Part shown: one piece after another, positions 16,150 to 24,557 of the stretch | Position numbering within the stretch: the stretch's first letter is position 1 | How the letters are laid out: each line of letters opens with the position of its first letter | Assembly: GCF_036226605.1 (NCBI RefSeq) | Contig: NZ_CP109000.1 | Coordinates: forward strand, 7,002,501 to 7,066,500 | Length of the DNA: 64,000 nucleotides | From: Streptomyces sp. NBC_00704 | Lineage (GTDB): Bacteria > Actinomycetota > Actinomycetes > Streptomycetales > Streptomycetaceae | Direction of reading: 5' to 3' | Notes under the pieces: model-generated | Databases searched by the model: none | Told to the model about the DNA's origin: nothing | Seen by the model: the letters and a program-made list of their open reading frames with translations, nothing else | Position numbers and translations under genes: made by a program

Positions 16150-17483
16150 GCCACGTCCTCCCGTCCGGCGCGGTCGGCCACCCAGAACGTGCCGTCCGGG
16201 AAACGGTACTCGGCGATGGACTCCGGCCGCATGGTGGCGGAGAAGCCGGGGGCGAGCGGCGCGGTGTAGTGGCCGTCGCGGATCACGACGGGCTCGGTGA
16301 AGTGCTCGTGGAGGTGGTCGACGAACTCGATGACGCGGTTCTCGGTCGTGCCGGTCAGCGCCAGCCAGTCGAACATCGACAGGTGCTGCACCAGCTCGCA
16401 CAGGCCGACGCCGCCGGCGTGCGGGCACACCGGCACCCCGAACGCGGCGGCCAGCAGCAGGATCGCCAGGTTCTCGTTGACGCCGCCGACCCGGGCCGCG
16501 TCGATCTGGAGGACGTCGATGGCTTCGGCCTGGAGCAGCTGCTTGAAGACGATGCGGTTCTGCACGTGCTCGCCGGTCGCCACCTTCACGGGCCCGACGG
16601 CCTTGCGCACGGCGGCGTGTCCGAGCACGTCGTCGGGGCTGGTCGGCTCCTCGATCCAGTACGGGTCGAAGGCGGCGAGCGCGTTGGTCCACTCGATCGC
16701 CTCGCCGACGTTCCACCGCTGGTTGGCGTCGATGGCGATGCGGATGCCGTCGCCGACCGCCGCACGGGCGGTGCGCAGCCGCCGGATGTCGTCCTCCAGG
16801 TCGGCGCCGACCTTCAGCTTGATCTGGGTGAACCCGTCGGCGACCGCCTGCTTGGCCAGCCGGGTGAGCTTGTCGTCGGAGTAGCCGAGCCAGCCGGGGG
16901 AGGTGGTGTATCCGGGATAGCCGCGCCGCAGCAGTGCCGCCTCGCGCTCGGCGAGCCCGGTCCTGCCCTCGCGCAGCAGCCGCAGGGCGTCCTCGGGGGT
17001 GAGGGCGTCGGCGATGTAGCGGAAGTCGATCTGGGAGACCAGCCACTCGGGGTCGGCGTGGGCGAGCAGGCGCCACAGCGGTTGTCCGGCCCGTTTGGCG
17101 GCCAGGTCCCACACGGCGTTGACCACCGCGCCGATCGCCATGTGCATCACGCCCTTCTCCGGGCCCAGCCAGCGCAGCTGGCTGTCGCCGATCAGGTCGC
17201 GGCTGAGGGAGCCGGGGTCGGCGCACAGTTCGTCGACGCCGCGGCCCACGACATGGAACCGCAGGGCGTCGATGGCGGCCACCTGGACGTCGTTGCCGCG
17301 GCCGATGGTGAAGGTGAAGCCGTGGCCCTCGTGCCCGTCGGCCGCGTCGGTGCGCAGGACGACGTAGGCGGCGGAGTAGTCGGGATCCGGGTTCATCGCG
17401 TCCGAGCCGTCCAGCTCCCGCGAGGTGGGGAAACGGACGTCGTACGTGTCGACGGCCGTGATCCGGCCGGAGGTCGCAGTCAC
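16146..17483 (-). CDS. fucD: L-fuconate dehydratase (enolase superfamily)
   Basis: 445 residues, close to the about 440 usual for this enzyme. The enolase-superfamily marks are clear: IKLKVGAD (catalytic KxK), IAIDANQRWNV and IEEPTSP (metal Asp and Glu), KVATGEHVQNRI (third metal ligand) and VCPHAGGVGLCE, the His-containing stretch diagnostic of fuconate dehydratase. It dehydrates L-fuconate to 2-keto-3-deoxy-L-fuconate. The GTG start lies 11 bases after the FAH-family gene. It is the gene that best fixes the pathway as L-fucose. Confidence 0.92.
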   Translation of the reverse strand: MTATSGRITAVDTYDVRFPTSRELDGSDAMNPDPDYSAAYVVLRTDAADGHEGHGFTFTIGRGNDVQVAAIDALRFHVVGRGVDELCADPGSLSRDLIGDSQLRWLGPEKGVMHMAIGAVVNAVWDLAAKRAGQPLWRLLAHADPEWLVSQIDFRYIADALTPEDALRLLREGRTGLAEREAALLRRGYPGYTTSPGWLGYSDDKLTRLAKQAVADGFTQIKLKVGADLEDDIRRLRTARAAVGDGIRIAIDANQRWNVGEAIEWTNALAAFDPYWIEEPTSPDDVLGHAAVRKAVGPVKVATGEHVQNRIVFKQLLQAEAIDVLQIDAARVGGVNENLAILLLAAAFGVPVCPHAGGVGLCELVQHLSMFDWLALTGTTENRVIEFVDHLHEHFTEPVVIRDGHYTAPLAPGFSATMRPESIAEYRFPDGTFWVADRAGREDVA

Positions 17484-17494
17484 GGGAGTGCCTT

Positions 17495-18346
17495 TCACGC
17501 TTGGCCGAAGGTCTGACGCTGCCCGCCGAGCCCGTCGACCGAGAGTTCGACGGTGTCGCCGGGCCGCAGGAAGGGGGCGCCCGGCAGACCCAGGGCCACG
17601 CCCGCGGGAGTCCCGGTGTTGATCACGTCGCCCGGCTCCAGCACCATGTACCGGCTCAGGTACGCCACGAGGTGGTCCACGGGGAAGATCATGTCGCCGG
17701 TGTGGCCGTCCTGCCGTTTCACGCCGTTGACGCTCAGGTGCAGTCCGAGGTTCTGGGGGTCGCCGATCTCGTCGGCGGTGACCAGCCAGGGGCCGAGCGG
17801 GTTGAAGGTCTCGCAGGACTTGCCGAGGTCCCACTGCGGTGAGTACTCCAGCTGGAACTCGCGCTCGGACACGTCATGGCTGATCGCATAGCCCGCGATC
17901 GCGTCGCGCGCCGCTTCGGGCCCGTCGAGGTAGCGCGCCCGGCGTCCGATGACGACCGCCAGTTCGACCTCCCAGTCGGTCTTCACCGAGCCGCGGGGGA
18001 TCAGGACCTCGTCGTAGGGGCCCACGACCGTGCCCGGGTCCTTCATGAACACCACCGGACGCGGCGGGATCGGCGCGCCGGTCTCGGCGGCGTGGTCGCG
18101 GTAGTTCAGGCCGACACAGACGATCTTGCCCGGACGGGCGAGCGGTGCGCCGATCCGCCGGCCGTCCGCGTCCAGTTCGGGCAGCCCGCCCGCGGCGAGC
18201 GCGGCACGGGCCCGCTCGACACCGCCGCCGGCGAGGAAGGCGCCGTCGATGTCGGAGGCCACGGGGGACAGGTCCAGCAGCCGGCCGTCGTCGGCGCGGA
18301 CGGCGGGCCGCTCCTCGCCGGGCGCGCCGACTCGTAGCAGTTTCAC
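17495..18346 (-). CDS. Fumarylacetoacetate hydrolase-family protein (2,4-diketo-3-deoxy-L-fuconate hydrolase-like)
   Basis: 283 residues. The FAH core is present: KIVCVGLNYRDHAAETG, PVVFMKDPGTVVGPY, DWEVELAVVIGR (ExE metal ligands), SEREFQL, and INTGTPAGVALG near the end. In this pathway such enzymes cleave the 2,4-diketo-3-deoxy acid to pyruvate and L-lactate. GTG start; first gene of the fucose operon, divergent from the ABC importer genes. Its promoter lies in the 18347-19068 region with the shared 12-bp motifs. Confidence 0.88.
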   Translation of the reverse strand: MKLLRVGAPGEERPAVRADDGRLLDLSPVASDIDGAFLAGGGVERARAALAAGGLPELDADGRRIGAPLARPGKIVCVGLNYRDHAAETGAPIPPRPVVFMKDPGTVVGPYDEVLIPRGSVKTDWEVELAVVIGRRARYLDGPEAARDAIAGYAISHDVSEREFQLEYSPQWDLGKSCETFNPLGPWLVTADEIGDPQNLGLHLSVNGVKRQDGHTGDMIFPVDHLVAYLSRYMVLEPGDVINTGTPAGVALGLPGAPFLRPGDTVELSVDGLGGQRQTFGQA

Positions 18347-19068
18347 TGGGCAACTCCCTTGTCGTCGGTGGTTCGTGAGGGGCGAGGCGGCCGTGCGGGC
18401 CCCGCCGTCGTCGCATCAGCGGGACCCGCGGACGATCCGACGTATTGCTCCGCGCAGTCATCGGAGGACTGGCGGCAAGGTGACTTTAAACGGAGAAGGG
18501 CCCTCAGACCAGGGAAACCTCGGATGTATTTCGTGGTCATGTGCGGCCGTGACCCTGCCGATTGGTCGGTTCGGTAGCATTTGCCCGCACATGGCAAGCG
18601 AGTACGGCTCCCTCCTCCGACGAATCGGTGGGGCGCTTGCGCCGCCGTCCTCGCCGTCGGATGCCGTGGAGGCCCGGCGGATCACCCGTTCCGGCAGGCG
18701 GGAGGCCTGTCGCGCGTTCTTTTGACGGCCGGCCGCAGGACCGGTCGGCGTCCCGCGGGACGATGTCACGCAAATGTGCTGCGGCGCGCTCTTGTCAACG
18801 TCGGCAATGCCGTCGTAACGTCCTCGACGTCCCGCAATACATCGGAGGAATGGCCCGCACGTTCCCGTCGCGGTCGACGCGCACCGTGCGACCGTCCGGC
18901 CTCCCGTCCCTCCGGCTGCCCCTCCCTCACGCCTCCGTCCGACGTGATCCGCACCCGCCCCGCCCCGGATCCGCGGACCGGCCGTCGTCCTCGCCCCTCT
19001 CGAGGGCGAGTACGCCCCCTCCGCCCTCGCCCGCCGGCTCCCCGCCCTGCCTGAAGAGAGAACACGGA
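18347..19068. promoter_or_regulatory. Divergent regulatory region of the L-fucose operon and importer
   Basis: 722 bases with no convincing gene. It holds three related 12-mers: CCGACGTATTGC (18437-18448), CGGATGTATTTC (18521-18532) and, reversed, CCGATGTATTGC (18834-18845). A possible promoter towards the importer is TTGTCA (18792-18797) and TAACGT (18816-18821), 18 bases apart, with CGGCAATGCCG palindromic in the spacer. A GntR/FCD gene ends the importer operon and is the natural candidate to bind here. Short frames in the region look random. Confidence 0.5.
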
Positions 19069-20115
19069 ATGAAGCCCGCTCGCACCCGCTCCACCGCCGC
19101 AGCCGTCACCGTCGTCCTCGCGGCGATGTCCCTCGTCACCGCGTGCAACCGCGGCAGCTCCGACTCGGCCGGCTCGAGCGACGCACCGGCCATCGGCATC
19201 GACCTGCCCCGCGCCGACTCCGACTTCTGGAACTCCTACGCGCAGTACCTGAAGAAGGACATCGAGACCGACGGCGTCAACGCGCTCCCGCTGAGCAACT
19301 CGCAGAACGACGTCACCAAGCTGGTCGCCAACGTGCAGGTGTTCCAGAACACCGGCGCCAAGGCCGTCGTCATGGCGCCCCAGGACACCGGCGCCATCGC
19401 CTCCACCCTCGACACCCTCGCGTCGAAGAAGATCCCCGTGGTCAGCGTCGACACCAGACCCGACAAGGGCGACGTCTACATGGTGGTCCGCGCCGACAAC
19501 CGGGCGTACGGCACCCGGGCCTGCGAGTTCCTCGGCAAGCAGCTCGGCGGCGAGGGCAAGGTGGCCGAACTGCAGGGCGCCCTGGACTCCATCAACGGAC
19601 GCGACCGCTCCGAGGCCTTCGCCCAGTGCATGAAGCAGAAGTTCCCGAAGATCACCGTCTTCGAGCTGCCCACCGACTGGAAGGGCGACGTCGCCTCCGC
19701 CAAGCTCCAGTCGCTGCTGGCCCAGCACCCGGACCTCAACGGCGTCTACATGCAGGCCGGCGGAGTCTTCCTCCAGCCCACCCTGGCACTGCTGGAACAG
19801 AAGAAGCTGCTCAAGCCGGCGGGCGAGAAGGGCCACATCGCGATCGTCTCCAACGACGGCATCCCGCAGGAGTTCGACGCCATCCGCAAGGGCCAGATCG
19901 ACGCCACCGTCTCCCAGCCCGCCGACCTCTACGCCAAGTACGCCCTGTACTACGCCCGGGCGGCGGCCGAGGGCAAGACCTTCGCGCCGGGCAAGACCGA
20001 CCACGACTCCACCATCGTCAAGATCCCCAACGGCCTGGAGGACCAGCTGCCCGCCCCGCTGGTGACGAAGGACAACGTGGACGACAAGTCCCTCTGGGGC
20101 AACAACGTCGGCTGA
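19069..20115 (+). CDS. Sugar ABC transporter substrate-binding lipoprotein (RbsB-like)
   Basis: 348 residues. Lipoprotein signal with lipobox SLVTAC (Cys about residue 25). The periplasmic-binding-protein-type core follows: IGIDLPRADSDFWNSYAQYL, AVVMAPQDTGAIASTL, IPVVSVDTRPDK, GKVAELQGALDSINGRDR, GHIAIVSNDG and QIDATVSQPADLYAKY, as in ribose/galactose-type binding proteins. It captures a monosaccharide outside the membrane for the importer that follows. Position divergent to the fucose operon suggests L-fucose, though arabinose is possible because araBAD lies downstream. Start chosen at the ATG after GAAGAGAG. Confidence 0.88.
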   Translation: MKPARTRSTAAAVTVVLAAMSLVTACNRGSSDSAGSSDAPAIGIDLPRADSDFWNSYAQYLKKDIETDGVNALPLSNSQNDVTKLVANVQVFQNTGAKAVVMAPQDTGAIASTLDTLASKKIPVVSVDTRPDKGDVYMVVRADNRAYGTRACEFLGKQLGGEGKVAELQGALDSINGRDRSEAFAQCMKQKFPKITVFELPTDWKGDVASAKLQSLLAQHPDLNGVYMQAGGVFLQPTLALLEQKKLLKPAGEKGHIAIVSNDGIPQEFDAIRKGQIDATVSQPADLYAKYALYYARAAAEGKTFAPGKTDHDSTIVKIPNGLEDQLPAPLVTKDNVDDKSLWGNNVG

Positions 20116-20219
20116 TCACCGGCAGCCCGCGCCCGCGGTGGGGGAGGGACCGGCGCCCGCCTCCCTCCCCACCGCGACCCCCGTACCCCAGCACCCGACG
20201 TCAAAAGGACGGACCCACC

Positions 20220-21791
20220 ATGGCGGACACCGCGACCGGCCCCGGGCACCCGGCCCCGGTGGCCGAGGCGACCGGCATCAGCAAACGGTTCGGCGCGACC
20301 GTCGCCCTGCGCGAAGCCCGTATCGGCGTCGCGGCGGGCGAGTCGCACGCGCTCGTCGGACGCAACGGCGCCGGCAAGTCGACGCTCGTGTCGATCCTCA
20401 CCGGCCTCCAGCAGCCCGACACCGGAACCCTGCGCTTCTCGGGCGAGGCGGCGCCCGCCGTCGGCGACATCGACGCCTGGCGCTCCCGCGTCGCCTGCGT
20501 CTACCAGCGCTCCACGATCATCGGTGAGCTGACCGTCGCCGAGAACCTCTTCCTGAACCGGCAGAGCGCCAAAGCGGTACAGCCGATCCGCTGGAAGCGA
20601 CTGCGGCTGCGCGCCGAGGAACTGCTCGGCGAGTACGGGGTGGCCGTCGACCCCGCCGCGCGGGCCAGGGACCTGACCGTCGAGCAGCGCCAGTTCGTCG
20701 AGATCGCTCGCGCCCTGTCCTTCGGCGCCCGCTTCATCATCCTCGACGAGCCGACCGCCAAGCTCGACGCCCGCGGCATCGGCCGTCTCTTCGACAAGCT
20801 CCGCGACCTCCAGGAGCAGGGCGTCGCCTTCCTCTTCATCTCCCACCACCTGCAAGAGGTGTACGACCTCTGCGGCACGGTCACGGTCTACCGCGACGCG
20901 CGCCACATCCTCACCGCGCCCGTGGCGGAACTCGGTCACCGTGCGCTGGTGGAGGCCATGACCGGCGAGTCCGCCGCCGGCGCCGCGGTCGACCGGAACG
21001 GGCCCCCGGCCGCACGGGCCGACTCCCCGGAACTGCTGCGGATCGACGGCCTGACCCTGCCCGGCGCCTGCGAGGACCTGTCCCTGTCGGTCCGCGCCGG
21101 CGAGGTGGTCGGGCTCGCCGGCGCCGCGGCCAGCGGCAACGTGCGGGTGGGCGAGGCGGTCGCCGGCCTGCACCGGGCCACGGACGGCAGCATCTCCGTC
21201 GGCGGCAGGAACGTGCGCCCCGGCAGCGTGCCGTCCGCCCTCGCCGCCGGGGTCGGCCTGGTCCCCGAGGACCGCCACCTCCAGGGACTGGTCGGCAACC
21301 GCAGCGTGGCGGAGAACGCCACCCTGACCGTCACCGGTCAGCTCGGCCCGCTCGGCACGATCCTGCCCGCCCGGACCAGGGCCTTCGCCCGGCGCATGAT
21401 CCGCGACCTCGACATCAAGACCCCGGGAACCGCCACCCCGGTCTCCGCCCTCTCCGGCGGCAACCAGCAGAAGGTCGTCGTCGCCCGTGCCCTGGCCACC
21501 GATCCCCGCCTCCTGGTCGCCGTCCGTCCCACCAACGGCGTCGACGTGAAGTCCAAGGAGTTCCTGCTCGGCAGGATCCGGCAGGTCGCCGACGCCGGCC
21601 GGGCCGCACTGATCGTCTCCGACGAACTCGACGACCTCAGGACGTGCGACCGGGTCGTCGTCATGTTCCACGGCCGGGTGGTCGACGAGTTCGACCGCGG
21701 CTGGCAGGACGAACAGCTCGTCGCCGCCATCGAGGGCGTCGGCGCCGTCACCGCATCCACCGTATCCGGCACCGACGAGCACGGAAGGTAG
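20220..21791 (+). CDS. Sugar ABC transporter ATP-binding protein, two-domain RbsA type
   Basis: 523 residues with two nucleotide-binding domains. Domain 1 has Walker A GRNGAGKST, signature TVEQRQFVEIARAL and Walker B IILDEPTAKLD. Domain 2 is degenerate: the Walker A position reads GAAASGN, the signature LSGGNQQKVVVARAL is kept, but Walker B reads LLVAVRPTNGVDVKSK without the DE pair. An inactive second site is common in CUT2 ATPases, but the loss is strong here. Ribosome site AAAAGGAC. It energises uptake with the next permease. Confidence 0.9.
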   Translation: MADTATGPGHPAPVAEATGISKRFGATVALREARIGVAAGESHALVGRNGAGKSTLVSILTGLQQPDTGTLRFSGEAAPAVGDIDAWRSRVACVYQRSTIIGELTVAENLFLNRQSAKAVQPIRWKRLRLRAEELLGEYGVAVDPAARARDLTVEQRQFVEIARALSFGARFIILDEPTAKLDARGIGRLFDKLRDLQEQGVAFLFISHHLQEVYDLCGTVTVYRDARHILTAPVAELGHRALVEAMTGESAAGAAVDRNGPPAARADSPELLRIDGLTLPGACEDLSLSVRAGEVVGLAGAAASGNVRVGEAVAGLHRATDGSISVGGRNVRPGSVPSALAAGVGLVPEDRHLQGLVGNRSVAENATLTVTGQLGPLGTILPARTRAFARRMIRDLDIKTPGTATPVSALSGGNQQKVVVARALATDPRLLVAVRPTNGVDVKSKEFLLGRIRQVADAGRAALIVSDELDDLRTCDRVVVMFHGRVVDEFDRGWQDEQLVAAIEGVGAVTASTVSGTDEHGR

Positions 21792-21793
21792 TC

Positions 21794-22837
21794 ATGTCCG
21801 CCACCACAGATCTCACCGAGCCCGCAGCGAGCGCGGCGGACCCGGCCGCCGCGGACACCGCACGCCGCCGGGTCGACCTCGGCCGCTTCCGTGAACTGTC
21901 CCTCGTCCCGGCCATCCTCGTCCTGATGCTGATCGGGTTCATCGTCTCGCCCGCCTTCCTCACCGCCGACAACCTCATCGGCGTGGCCCAGCAGTCCACC
22001 GAGCTGAGCCTCCTCGTCCTCGCCACCACCTTCATCCTCATCAGCGGACGGATGGACCTGTCCCTGGAGTCGACCATCGGCGTGGCCCCGGTCATCGCCG
22101 TGTGGCTCGTACTGCCCTCCAGCGGCGGCCGCTTCACCGGCCTCGGCTGGTTCCCCGAGTGGACGGCCGTCCCTCTGTGCCTCCTCGTCGGCGCGGCGAT
22201 CGGCGCCGTCAACGGTTTCCTCATCCTCAAACTGCGCCTCAACGGCTTCATCGTCACCCTCGGCGCCCTGACCATGCTGCGGGGCCTCCAAGTGGCCCTG
22301 TCCGAGGGCCAGTCCATCGTGGAACTGCCCTCCTCCTTCACCTACCTGGGCAAGGCGTCCTGGCTGGGCGCCCCGGCCGCCATCTGGATCTGCGCGCTGC
22401 TGTTCGCGGCGGGCGGCGGCGCGCTGGCCTGGCTTCGGCACGGGCGCGCGCTGTACGCGATCGGCGGCAACGCGGAGGCCGCCCGCACCGCGGGCATCCG
22501 CGTCGACCGGATCGTCTGGGTGGTGCTGATCGTCGGCAGCGTGCTCGCCGCGTTCGCCGGCATCCTCTACAGCGGGCACTACGGCTCGATCTCCGCCACC
22601 CAGGGCAGCGGCTGGATCTTCCAGGTCTTCGCCGCGACGGTCATCGGCGGGGTGAGCCTCAACGGCGGCAAGGGCTCCGTCTTCGGCGCCCTGACCGGCG
22701 TGCTGACGCTCCAGCTGGTCGTCAACGTCATGACCCTGGCAGGGGTGCCGCCGCTGTGGAACCAGTTCCTCAACGGCGCGATCATCATCGTCGCCCTGAT
22801 CATCTCGCGCTTCGCGTCGGGCGAGACACAGGAGTGA
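21794..22837 (+). CDS. Sugar ABC transporter permease, RbsC type
   Basis: 347 residues. After a polar 35-residue N-terminus there are eight to ten hydrophobic segments. CUT2 permease marks include FILISGRMDLSLES (early conserved loop), NGFIVTLGALTMLRG, LYAIGGNAEAARTAGI (the EAA-like ATPase contact) and VIGGVSLNGGKGSVFGAL. The start is two bases after the ATPase stop, so the two are coupled. It forms the membrane channel of the importer. Confidence 0.9.
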   Translation: MSATTDLTEPAASAADPAAADTARRRVDLGRFRELSLVPAILVLMLIGFIVSPAFLTADNLIGVAQQSTELSLLVLATTFILISGRMDLSLESTIGVAPVIAVWLVLPSSGGRFTGLGWFPEWTAVPLCLLVGAAIGAVNGFLILKLRLNGFIVTLGALTMLRGLQVALSEGQSIVELPSSFTYLGKASWLGAPAAIWICALLFAAGGGALAWLRHGRALYAIGGNAEAARTAGIRVDRIVWVVLIVGSVLAAFAGILYSGHYGSISATQGSGWIFQVFAATVIGGVSLNGGKGSVFGALTGVLTLQLVVNVMTLAGVPPLWNQFLNGAIIIVALIISRFASGETQE

Positions 22838-22925
22838 CGCCGGCACACGGCGGCCGCGCGCTCCGCCCCGACGCGGGGTGGAGCGCGACGGCCCCTCCGC
22901 GTCCCCCGCACAGAGAGGCACCCTC

Positions 22926-23627
22926 GTGGCACTGACGGACGAGGCGATGGACAAGATCAAGGCGATGATCCTCGCCGGCGAACTCGCGCCCGGCTCCCGC
23001 CTGCCCAAGGAGGACGTCCTCGCCGCGCAGCTCGGCCTCTCCCGCAACTCACTGCGTGAAGCCGTGCGGGCCCTGACCGCCCTGCGGATCCTCGTCAGCC
23101 GGCAGGGCGACGGCACCTACGTCTCCAGCCTGGAGCCCCACCTGCTCCTCGGAACGCTGTCCTTCGCGGCGGACGTCTCCCACGGGCGCGCGGCCCTGCA
23201 ACTGCTCCAGGTGCGCCGACTGCTCGAACCGCAGGCGACCGGACTGGCCGCGTCCGCGCTGCGGCCGCGGGACCTGAAGGAACTCCGCGACATCCTCGAC
23301 CGGTGCCGCTCCGCCGACACCGTCGAGGACTTCGTCGCCCACGACATCGCCTTCCACCTGCGCATCGTCGAAGCCGTCGGAAACCCCGTCCTCTCGATGC
23401 TGTTGCAGGTGCTCTCCACCCGCACCCAGCGGGTGCGCATCGTCCGGGGCAGCCGCACCCGGGACGCCCTGGAGAGCGCCCACCGGGACCACGAGGAGAT
23501 CCTGCGCGCGCTCCGGGCACGCGACGCGCTGCTCGCGGTCTCCGCCGCGACCGTGCACATCACCGCCGTCGAGCAGTGGCTCGCGACGAGCTGCGTGGAC
23601 GGCGTCCTCCGCCCGGCGGACGTCTGA
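22926..23627 (+). CDS. GntR-family regulator, FadR/FCD subfamily
   Basis: 233 residues. N-terminal winged helix (about 1-70) with LPKEDVLAAQLGLSRNSLREAVRALTALRIL and the GDGTYV wing. C-terminal all-helical FCD effector domain (about 85-225) with the metal/acid-binding pattern: DFVAHDIAFHLRIVEAVGN and a later His-Arg-Asp-His (AHRDHEEIL). GTG start after GAGAGG. It is the fourth gene of the importer operon and probably controls the divergent fucose operon and its own operon; sugar acids are common FCD ligands. Confidence 0.88.
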   Translation: MALTDEAMDKIKAMILAGELAPGSRLPKEDVLAAQLGLSRNSLREAVRALTALRILVSRQGDGTYVSSLEPHLLLGTLSFAADVSHGRAALQLLQVRRLLEPQATGLAASALRPRDLKELRDILDRCRSADTVEDFVAHDIAFHLRIVEAVGNPVLSMLLQVLSTRTQRVRIVRGSRTRDALESAHRDHEEILRALRARDALLAVSAATVHITAVEQWLATSCVDGVLRPADV

Positions 23628-23752
23628 CCGCCCCCGCGGCCCTCTCGGTAAGCCCGGCTCTCGCCGCGACTCCGGCCGCGAGCAGCACCACCGCGCCCCT
23701 CCCCGGAGCCTCGGCCGCGCACGCCACGCAGGCGAGGGGACGACCGCGACAG

Positions 23753-23789
23753 CCCGGCCCGGCACCCGATGGACGGGTGCCGGGCCGGG
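23753..23789. terminator. Strong bidirectional hairpin terminator
   Basis: A perfect 16-bp GC stem (arms 23753-23768 and 23774-23789; CCCGGCACCCG facing CGGGTGCCGGG at the core) with a 5-base loop ATGGA lies between convergent gntR and araD. It ends both transcripts. Confidence 0.8.
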
Positions 23790-23811
23790 GTCGTGCTCAC
23801 GGAGCGCCGGC

Positions 23812-24534
23812 TCAACCGGCCGTCGCCGCCCCCGGATTGCCGTAGTAGGCGTCGGGGCCGTGCTTGCGGGAGTAGTGGCGGTCCAGCAGGTGCTGCGGCG
23901 GAGGACCGGCCGGATTCAGGGCGAGGGTGCGCAGGGCGATCTCGGCGACGGCCTCGCAGATGATGGCGTGTTCGAGGGACGCGCGGGCGTTCGCGCCCCA
24001 GGTGAACGGGCCGTGGCCGGCGACGAGGGCGGCCGGGACCTCGACGGCCCGCCGGTCGTCGTGCTCGAGCAGGTCCACGATGACCTGGCCGGTGTTGTAC
24101 TCGTAGTCCTTCGCGCACTGCTCGGGGGTGAGGTCGGGCGTGCAGGGGACCGGGCCGTTGAACGTGTCGGCGTGGGTCGTGCCGAGGACCGGGATGTCGC
24201 GGTGGGCCTGGGCGAAGGCGACGGCGTGGGTGGAGTGGGTGTGGGTGACGCCGCCTATGGAGGGGAACGCCAGGTAGAGGCAGCGGTGGGTCTCGGTGTC
24301 GGTGGAGGGGCGCAGGTCGCCCGCGACGACGGCGCCGTCGGCGAGGCGGACGGTGACCAGGTGGTCGGCCGCCAGGTCCGCATAGGGCACACCGGAGGGC
24401 TTGATGACGAACACGCCCGCCTCCCGGTCCACTCCGCTGACGTTGCCCCAGGTCAGGGTCGCGAGACCGACCTCGGGGATGGTGAGGTTGGCGTCCAGGA
24501 CCTCTTGGCGCAGGCCGTCACGGACCTTGGTCAT
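23812..24534 (-). CDS. araD: L-ribulose-5-phosphate 4-epimerase
   Basis: 240 residues, class II aldolase/epimerase fold. Marks: LTWGNVSGVDREAGVFVIKPSGV, THTHSTHAVAFAQA (metal His residues), GTTHADTFNGPVPCT, and the C-terminal YYGNPGA typical of AraD. It converts L-ribulose-5-phosphate to D-xylulose-5-phosphate, the last arabinose step before the pentose phosphate pathway. It starts 23 bases after the araA stop, as the third gene of an araB-araA-araD operon. Confidence 0.93.
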   Translation of the reverse strand: MTKVRDGLRQEVLDANLTIPEVGLATLTWGNVSGVDREAGVFVIKPSGVPYADLAADHLVTVRLADGAVVAGDLRPSTDTETHRCLYLAFPSIGGVTHTHSTHAVAFAQAHRDIPVLGTTHADTFNGPVPCTPDLTPEQCAKDYEYNTGQVIVDLLEHDDRRAVEVPAALVAGHGPFTWGANARASLEHAIICEAVAEIALRTLALNPAGPPPQHLLDRHYSRKHGPDAYYGNPGAATAG

Positions 24535-24557
24535 GATCGTGTCCTTCCCGTGGCGTC

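Noticed and set aside
18592..18725. A 44-residue plus-strand frame (MASEYGSLLRRIGGAL...) in the fucose regulatory region
   Set aside because: No ribosome site and an Arg/Ser-rich random-looking end.
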